DNA of 7,087 nucleotides from an uncultured Ruminococcus sp. (GTDB lineage Bacteria > Bacillota > Clostridia > Oscillospirales > Ruminococcaceae): the NCBI GenBank assembly GCA_947589205.1, contig CANQCJ010000111.1, positions 1-7,087 of the forward strand. The letters are read 5' to 3'. Below the pieces are notes generated by a model. The model searched no databases, was not told where the DNA came from, and was given only the letters and a program-made list of their open reading frames with translations. Position 1 is the stretch's first letter, and each line of letters begins with the position of its first letter. The translations under genes were made by a program, and so were the position numbers. Below, in pieces: positions 5,697-7,087 of this stretch.

Positions 5697-6497
5697 CTAC
5701 ACTTCTATTATACCATGTTTCGTGTGGTAAAGCAATACAATGATTGCGTTAAATTTCTGTGTATGAAATGCCGAGCCTGCTTTTGTTCTACCTACTTTTC
5801 TTTCTATTTTTGATGGGATGCAGAAAATGTAGAGTTTTTCCTTGAGGTTGAATTTCTCAATAAACTGCATAACTCTATCGTATTTTGCTTTGAGTACGGA
5901 AAGCTGATCTGTCAACCCAATCACCTGCGACCTCAATTTATCTATAGTCTTATGCAGAGCCGACCGTTCGTCCTTCCATAAGGCTTTATCTTTGTTCAGC
6001 ACTTGCAGTATCTCGTTTAGCCGATAGATCTCGTTATCCTTATCAGCCGAATCATGCTCGGCAGCCAATTCCTTCTTCGCAAGCTCGACAATACTATCGT
6101 AGTCCATCTTTGAAAGTGTGACTTTACTGCCGATAGCAGAATGTTTGATATTAATGCTGTCAATATCTGTGATTTTAGCGACCTTTTCGTAAGCTACTTG
6201 CAGAAGGCGCTGATTTACGGCAAGCTGTTCAGCAGTGTTATCCAACTCCGCATATTTGCCCCTGATGTCCGAGTCAAGCCGCTCGATCTGCTCGGTCTTT
6301 TCCGTAAACACCTTATCGAGCCGTTCAATAGCAAAATCAGCATCATTAAGAATCATCTGTCGGGATTCCAACTGTCGCTGAACACCGGCAACCTCGCTCT
6401 CCAAGACAGCGACCTCTCTCGCTCGCATTTTCTTCTTGTAATCGTATACATCAAGGTGCTGCTCATGGGTGTCAAGCTGTTCCCACTCGATAACCAT
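5697..6497 (-). pseudogene. C-terminal coiled-coil half of the MobV relaxase, separated by a frameshift
   Basis: The frame opens with an ATG overlapping the end of the relaxase half. From residue 3 it reads IEWEQLDTHEQHLDVYDYKK, the sequence that normally follows KSYG in MobV/Pre proteins of Firmicutes, so it is not an independent gene. Residues about 25-110 and 150-215 are charged, heptad-like coiled coil, typical of the C-terminal half of these relaxases. A second shift is likely near 5830-5840: after FNLKEKL another frame reads LHFLHPIKNRKKSR and stops at 5788-5790, resembling the FLHP-type tail I expect, while the present frame runs on through the integrase promoter to 5697. The true gene end was therefore probably 5788. 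Confidence 0.8.
5707..5735 (-). promoter_or_regulatory. Integrase promoter with an internal palindrome
   Basis: On the minus strand a perfect TATAAT (5707-5712) lies 17 bp from TTGCTT (5730-5735, half-consensus -35). A start near 5700 would give a leader of about 37 nt containing the SD hairpin. TACCA (5711-5715) and TGGTA (5725-5729) form an inverted repeat with a 9-bp spacer across the promoter, a possible repressor site. Confidence 0.6.
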
Positions 6498-7087
6498 AGG
6501 ACTTCATAACCTCAGCAAGCTGTTCCTTTTCAAGCTCGACCCACTGCTTTGTACAGGTATTCATTTTACCCTCGCTGGTGAAACCTTGCTGTTCCAGAGC
6601 CTTGCTCAACGAATTGCGAGTAGGCAAACCTCTCGATTGATTTGTAGCGAACGGAATGAAATTGATATGGACATGGGGCGTTTCTTCATCAAGATGTATC
6701 ACCGCATTAAATACCCTGATATGCGGATTGCGTTCTTGAAATCCCTCGACAAACTGCCTCAGTACTTTTGTTGCAACAGCTGCTTCAGGAGTGCCACAAT
6801 GGGTATCCTCCGTGTTGCTGATCTGAAAGATCACCTCATAGAACGGTTTCTCCTGTTTGCTGCGGTTGATGTGCTCGTAGTAGTTTTTTATGCGCCGATC
6901 TTTGCGTTTCTGTTTGGCATTGTATTCATTGAGCTCCTTATCAAAAAGCTCGTGATATATAGCTTGAATATCTTCTTTGACCAACGTTATATTCTCATTT
7001 GTGCGGTTCTTATCGACATTCGGTGCAATGAACTCACGATTATTGTGACCGATACTACCCTTGTCAATGCGACCGCTTATACTTCTC
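6472..7087 (-). CDS. MobV/Pre-family mobilization relaxase, N-terminal catalytic part (cut by window edge, ends at a frameshift)
   Basis: This relaxase type nicks the element's oriT and leads the strand into a recipient using a helper conjugation system. The frame is open to the right edge (first full codon 7084-7086), so its start lies outside; a TTG at 6982-6984 is internal. Two motifs are visible. Motif I GHNNREF has the histidine (codon 7045-7047) that corresponds to the nucleophile of pMV158 MobM. The metal-binding motif HLDEETPHVHINFIPF has three histidines, its HLDEETPHVH core at 6667-6696. The frame ends KSYGYRVGTA and a stop at 6472. An extra base in the AA pair at 6492-6493 explains this, since removing one joins KSYG to IEWEQLDTHEQ in the next frame. 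The catalytic domain itself looks complete. Confidence 0.88.
   Translation of the reverse strand, partial: RSISGRIDKGSIGHNNREFIAPNVDKNRTNENITLVKEDIQAIYHELFDKELNEYNAKQKRKDRRIKNYYEHINRSKQEKPFYEVIFQISNTEDTHCGTPEAAVATKVLRQFVEGFQERNPHIRVFNAVIHLDEETPHVHINFIPFATNQSRGLPTRNSLSKALEQQGFTSEGKMNTCTKQWVELEKEQLAEVMKSYGYRVGTA

Larger units (their letters stand above)
4656..7087. mobile_element. Decayed end of an integrative and mobilizable element next to tRNA-Glu
   Basis: A tyrosine integrase remnant and a MobV-type relaxase gene, both on the minus strand, lie directly downstream of tRNA-Glu, the layout of many small mobilizable elements of Firmicutes. Codon and base use look more AT-rich than ptsI and the GH51 gene. 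The left boundary is uncertain: it lies somewhere between the tRNA terminator and about 4750, where integrase homology appears to stop. The far end, the second att site and any oriT lie beyond the window. No copy of the tRNA-Glu 3' end was found inside the window. Confidence 0.7.

Noticed and set aside
1..7087. CRISPR array, riboswitch, T-box, complete insertion sequence or replication origin
   Set aside because: No regularly spaced repeats, conserved leader structures or transposase genes were seen anywhere in the window.
5664..7087. Second att site (copy of the tRNA-Glu 3' end)
   Set aside because: No match to the CCCGTACGGGTCACCA region was found to the right of the tRNA; the far boundary must lie outside the window.

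Overview
The window looks like chromosomal DNA from a gut- or rumen-type clostridial Firmicute (Ruminococcus/Oscillospirales-like). The reasons are perfect sigma-A-type promoters, strong Shine-Dalgarno sites, a small cysteine-rich DUF6171-type protein, clostridial-style tRNAs, and a GH51 enzyme next to a PTS gene. Genus-level placement is inference.

Left part (1-4116), host metabolism. A plus-strand ptsI (PTS enzyme I, all catalytic residues present) follows the tail of an unidentified gene. It ends at a strong hairpin terminator, shared with a minus-strand unit that runs towards it. In transcription order that unit is a 167-aa all-helical protein of unknown function, an intracellular GH51 alpha-L-arabinofuranosidase, and a DUF6171-like zinc-ribbon protein. 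It is read from a consensus promoter (TTGACA-17-TATAAT at 4200-4228) that carries an 11-bp direct repeat spaced 22 bp, a good operator candidate. The plausible logic is arabinan/arabinoxylan oligosaccharide breakdown beside general PTS sugar uptake.

Middle (4117-4655), a 335-bp AT-rich divergent promoter region followed by a two-gene tRNA operon: tRNA-Met(CAT) and tRNA-Glu(TTC), 4 nt apart, with a perfect promoter and a factor-independent terminator.

Right part (about 4656-7087, running off the edge), the decayed end of an integrative and mobilizable element sitting just downstream of tRNA-Glu. It holds a tyrosine recombinase that lacks the C-terminal half of its catalytic domain and is out of frame near its start at an A8 run. 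Next to it is a MobV/Pre-type relaxase split by a frameshift, probably with a second frameshift near its C terminus. The integrase promoter, and a hairpin that places the integrase Shine-Dalgarno in its loop, lie between the two genes.

I found no convincing new multi-gene system. The most interesting leads are the integrase start region (SD-in-loop hairpin plus A8 frameshift), the direct-repeat operator, and a roughly 20-bp imperfect inverted repeat that brackets the 167-aa gene almost exactly.
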